From Streptomyces cinerochromogenes (GTDB lineage Bacteria; Actinomycetota; Actinomycetes; Streptomycetales; Streptomycetaceae), in contig NZ_BMRM01000016.1 in assembly GCF_014648635.1 (NCBI RefSeq), forward strand, positions 162,838-226,837: a DNA stretch of 64,000 nt, read 5' to 3'. The notes under the pieces are model-generated. The model was not told the DNA's origin. It did not search any database and was given only the letters and a program-made list of their open reading frames with translations. Both the position numbers and the translations under genes were made by a program. Of the stretch, positions 61,450-64,000 are shown piece after piece (position 1 is the stretch's first letter; each line of letters opens with the position of its first letter).

Positions 61450-61785
61450 GTGGCAAGTGGCAACGCGATCCGAGGAAGCCGGGTCGGGGCGGGGCCGATG
61501 GGCGAGGCCGAGCGCGGCGAGTCCGCGCCGCGTCTGCGCATCTCCTTCTGGTGCTCCAACGGGCACGAGACGCAGCCGAGCTTCGCCAGCGACGCGCAGG
61601 TTCCCGACACCTGGGACTGCCCGCGCTGCGGATTCCCGGCCGGCCAGGACCGGGACAACCCGCCGGACCCGCCGCGCACCGAGCCGTACAAGACGCACCT
61701 CGCGTACGTCCGGGAGCGGCGCAGCGACGCGGACGGCGAGGCGATCCTCGCCGAGGCGCTCGCCAAACTGAGGGGCGAGATCTAG
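61450..61785 (+). CDS. RbpA-like RNA polymerase-binding protein
   Basis: A 111-residue protein of the RbpA family. The N-terminal flexible part ASGNAIRGSRVGAGPMGEAERGESAPRL matches the RbpA tail and core linker pattern; the core domain has a zinc-type knuckle with ISFWCSNGHETQPSFAS and DTWDCPRCGFPAG; the basic linker and sigma-interaction domain are EPYKTHLAYVRERRSDADGEAILAEALAKLRGE. RbpA stabilises RNA polymerase open complexes with group 1 and 2 sigma factors. This may be the main RbpA or a paralogue. GTG 61450 has GGGAG upstream, and TAGACT at 61378-61383 is a possible -10. Confidence 0.88.
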   Translation: MASGNAIRGSRVGAGPMGEAERGESAPRLRISFWCSNGHETQPSFASDAQVPDTWDCPRCGFPAGQDRDNPPDPPRTEPYKTHLAYVRERRSDADGEAILAEALAKLRGEI

Positions 61786-61853
61786 GAGTTCTCACCGGCC
61801 GGGTGCCCGCGGGCGCCTGGCCGGAGCCGTATCCGCCGTTCGCCGCCGACCGA

Positions 61854-61876
61854 TTGTCAGTGGTGCCCTCTACGGT
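61854..61876 (+). promoter_or_regulatory. DNA-damage (RecA-NDp/PafBC-type) promoter of the MFS exporter gene
   Basis: TTGTCAGTG at 61854-61862, 8 nt, then TACGGT at 61871-61876: a perfect match to tTGTCRgtg-N8-TAnnnT. The gene's GTG lies 33 nt beyond the -10, with GAGGGGGAG as ribosome site. Confidence 0.88.
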
Positions 61877-61908
61877 TTTCGCGAAGGCGGGAACCGCGAG
61901 GGGGAGTT

Positions 61909-63177
61909 GTGACGTCGATCGGGGCAGGGGACGGGCGTGCGCCCGCGTGGCGCGGGGGCTTCGGGCGGCTGTGGAGCGCTGCCGTGCTCTCCGGCTTCGG
62001 TGACGCACTGCGGACGGCCGCACTGCCGCTGCTCGCCGCCTCGCTGACCGACCGGCCGCTGCTCATCGCCGCCGTGACCGCCTGCGGCCACCTGCCCTGG
62101 ATCGTCTTCGGACTGCTCGGCGGGGCGGTCGCCGACCGCGTGGACCAACGGCGGGCGATGTGGACGGTGGACGCGGTACGCGGGCTGCTCGTCGCCTCCT
62201 TCGCGGCGGCCGTCGCCCTGGGGCACGCCTCGATCGCCCTCCTCATCGCCCTCGCCTTCACGCTGACCACGCTCCAGACGCTGTTCGACAACGCCGCCAC
62301 GGCCCTGTTGCCGGCGCTGGTGGACCGGGAGGCCCTCGGCAGCGCGAACGCCCGGCTGATGACCGGGCAGAAGGTCACCGGGGGCCTGCTCGGGGCGCCT
62401 GCCGTGCCGGTCCTGACCGCCGCGGGGCTCGCCGTCCCCTTCGCGGCCGACGCGGCCACCTTCCTCGTGGCCGCCGCACTGGTCGCCTCCCTGCGGACCA
62501 CCCCACCCGAGCGCACGCCGGGACCCGCGGGCGGCACCCTGCGCCGGGACATCACCGACGGGCTGCGCACCCTGGGGCGGGACCGGGCCCTGCGCGGCCT
62601 GTGCGCCTCCACCGCCCTGTGCAACACCGGCATGGGCGCCCTGATCGCCACCCTGGTGGTCCTCGTGACCGGCTGGCTGGACGCGGGCAGCGGCGGATAC
62701 GCGGCGGCGATCACCGCGTACACCCTCGGCGGCCTGGCCGGGGGAGTGGCGAACCGGTGGATCACAGCCCCGCTCGGCGCACTGCGGACCGTGCTGCTCG
62801 CCGGCGCCGTGCAGACCGGCGCGCTCGTCGTCATGGGCACCGTGCGCAGCCTGGCCGCGCTGGTGGCGGCGCTCGCGGTCTTCGGGTTCATGGGCATGCT
62901 GTGGAACGTCAGCAGCACCACCCTGATGCAGCAACGCGCCCCCGCCGGCATGCTCGGCCGGGTCGGCTCCGCCTTCCGCACCCTGGCCGTCGCCGGGGCC
63001 CCGCTGGGCGCGCTCCTCGGCGGTGCCGCGGCCACGGCCTGGGGCCCCGGCACACCGGCCCTGCTCACGGCCGCGTTCTTCGTCCTGTCCGTCCTCTGCC
63101 TGATACCGGTCCGCGCGGAGGACGTACCTGTGGGTGCGCCGGACGACGGCGTCACGACGGCTCACGCCGCACGGTGA
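61909..63177 (+). CDS. MFS exporter (MFS_3/EntS-like)
   Basis: A 422-residue major facilitator with twelve predicted helices. FGRLWSAAVLSGFGDALRTAALPLLAASLT opens helix 1; the loop 2-3 motif is GLLGGAVADRVDQRRAMWTVDAVRG; the DREALGSANARLMTGQKVTGGLLG segment is typical of the MFS_3 exporter group that includes enterobactin and macrolide exporters. Substrate unknown. It carries a perfect DNA-damage promoter, so it could expel genotoxic drugs or damage products; that is inference. It sits between the RbpA-like gene and pgi. Confidence 0.9.
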   Translation: MTSIGAGDGRAPAWRGGFGRLWSAAVLSGFGDALRTAALPLLAASLTDRPLLIAAVTACGHLPWIVFGLLGGAVADRVDQRRAMWTVDAVRGLLVASFAAAVALGHASIALLIALAFTLTTLQTLFDNAATALLPALVDREALGSANARLMTGQKVTGGLLGAPAVPVLTAAGLAVPFAADAATFLVAAALVASLRTTPPERTPGPAGGTLRRDITDGLRTLGRDRALRGLCASTALCNTGMGALIATLVVLVTGWLDAGSGGYAAAITAYTLGGLAGGVANRWITAPLGALRTVLLAGAVQTGALVVMGTVRSLAALVAALAVFGFMGMLWNVSSTTLMQQRAPAGMLGRVGSAFRTLAVAGAPLGALLGGAAATAWGPGTPALLTAAFFVLSVLCLIPVRAEDVPVGAPDDGVTTAHAAR

Positions 63178-63228
63178 TCAATTAGGTTGGAACAGCTGGG
63201 ACAGGCACGAAAGAAGGCTGAAGTCCGA

Positions 63229-64000
63229 ATGAACGCAGACGGCCGTACCAGGCTCAACCAGACGCCCGAATGGACCGCTCTCGCCAAGCACCGGGAGGAG
63301 CTGGCCGACACCCATCTGAGGGAGCTGTTCGCCGCCGACCCCGCGCGCGGCACCGGATACACGCTCCGGGTCGGCGACCTGTACATCGACTACTCCAAGC
63401 ACCTGGTCACCGACGAGACGCTGCGGCTGCTGCGGGACCTGGCCGCGGCGACGGACGTCTTCGGCCTCCGGGACGCCATGTTCCGCGGCGAGAAGATCAA
63501 CGTCACCGAGAACCGGGCGGTGCTGCACACCGCGCTGCGCGCCCCGCGCGACGCGGTGGTCGAGGTCGACGGCGAGAACGTGGTCCCGGCCGTGCACGCC
63601 GTGCTCGACAGGATGAGCGACTTCGCCGAGCGGGTCCGCTCCGGCGCGTGGACCGGCCACACCGGCAGGCGGATCAGGAACGTCGTCAACATCGGCATCG
63701 GCGGCTCCGACCTCGGCCCGGCGATGGCGTACGAGGTGCTGCGCAGCTTCACCGACCGCGACCTGACCGTCCGCTTCGTCTCCAACGTGGACGGGGCCGA
63801 CCTGCACGAGGCCACCCGGGACCTGGATCCGGCGCAGACGCTGTTCGTCATCGCCTCCAAGACCTTCACCACCATCGAGACCATCACCAACGCGACTTCC
63901 GCCCGGAAGTGGCTGCTGGCCGCGCTCGGCGACGAGTCCGCGGTGGCCAAGCACTTCGTGGCGCTGTCCACGAACGCCGAGAAGGTCGCCGAGTTCGGCA
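63229..64000 (+). CDS. pgi: Glucose-6-phosphate isomerase, N-terminal part (runs off the window)
   Basis: The first 257 codons of phosphoglucose isomerase; the gene continues past the window. Visible family features: RLNQTPEWTALAKHREELADTHLRELFAADPARG at the N-terminus, LRDAMFRGEKINVTENRAVLHTALRAPRD with the conserved phosphate-site region, VVNIGIGGSDLGPAMAYEVLRSF as PGI signature, and LFVIASKTFTTIETITNATSARKWL. It interconverts glucose and fructose 6-phosphate. ATG 63229 follows GAAGGCTGAAGTCCG. It adds to the nearby gap, pgk and tpiA glycolytic group. Confidence 0.95.
   Translation, partial: MNADGRTRLNQTPEWTALAKHREELADTHLRELFAADPARGTGYTLRVGDLYIDYSKHLVTDETLRLLRDLAAATDVFGLRDAMFRGEKINVTENRAVLHTALRAPRDAVVEVDGENVVPAVHAVLDRMSDFAERVRSGAWTGHTGRRIRNVVNIGIGGSDLGPAMAYEVLRSFTDRDLTVRFVSNVDGADLHEATRDLDPAQTLFVIASKTFTTIETITNATSARKWLLAALGDESAVAKHFVALSTNAEKVAEFG

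Overview
The window is chromosomal DNA from a Streptomyces-type actinomycete. The evidence is very high G+C with strong third-position GC bias, frequent GTG starts, Streptomyces-typical families (DUF397/XRE/anti-sigma-like ATPase sets, WhiA, mycothiol-dependent enzymes, MHYT proteins), and a gene order (uvrB - ter genes - uvrA - uvrC-rapZ-yvcK-whiA - gap-pgk-tpiA-secG - pgi) that I recognise as the conserved core of Streptomyces chromosomes. No rRNA, tRNA, phage, transposase or CRISPR array was seen, and there is no biosynthetic gene cluster.

Layout. 1-9 kb: TPR fragment, DUF6343-like membrane protein, acyltransferase-like protein, methyltransferase, S4 RNA-binding protein, family 5 uracil-DNA glycosylase, nucleotidyltransferase, FUSC membrane protein, DUF899 protein. 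8.5-18.6 kb: an ABC exporter with a repeat insertion in its ATPase domain, a WhiJ-like regulatory set (coupled orphan gene, ATPase, XRE regulator, DUF397), a divergent MocR regulator and AhpD-like gene, a lone GltD, and a DUF2293 protein. 18.8-27 kb: uridine kinase-like protein, CorA, methyltransferase, a pseudouridine salvage pair (psuG and a PfkB kinase), VOC protein, Ogt, secreted glycerophosphodiesterase, MHYT sensor. 27-34.6 kb: uvrB, TerD, a TerD-polyproline-FtsK-like chimera, a TerC transporter behind a manganese riboswitch, and a ChaA antiporter. 34.6-41 kb: MHS-type transporter, aroQ, an amino-acid ABC importer, a metallo-hydrolase and a mycothiol-dependent enzyme. 41-49 kb: uvrA, a LacI-regulated sugar kinase, a Rieske lipoprotein and an HTH regulator. 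49-64 kb: uvrC-rapZ-yvcK-whiA, a secreted M14 carboxypeptidase, then gap, pgk, tpiA, secG, an RbpA-like gene, an MFS exporter and the start of pgi.

How the genes work together. The most striking signal is regulatory. Six genes (ogt, uvrB, terD, uvrA, uvrC and the MFS exporter) carry the same promoter, tTGTCRgtg-N8-TAnnnT, with exact spacing. This is the LexA-independent DNA-damage promoter (RecA-NDp, controlled by PafBC in mycobacteria). Three of them (ogt, uvrB, uvrC) place the start codon 7-8 nt after the -10, so they are predicted to be leaderless. All three UvrABC genes, an alkyl-DNA repair gene, a TerD protein, an exporter and, through uvrC, the rapZ-yvcK-whiA operon therefore look wired to one damage response. 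A second strong signal is a yybP-ykoY type Mn riboswitch before terC, whose closing strand is perfectly complementary over 10 nt to the terC ribosome binding site. Glycolysis (gap, pgk, tpiA, pgi) and the metabolic regulators RapZ and YvcK lie close together. Intergenic regions are rich in short tandem repeats, several of which begin at or just after stop codons.
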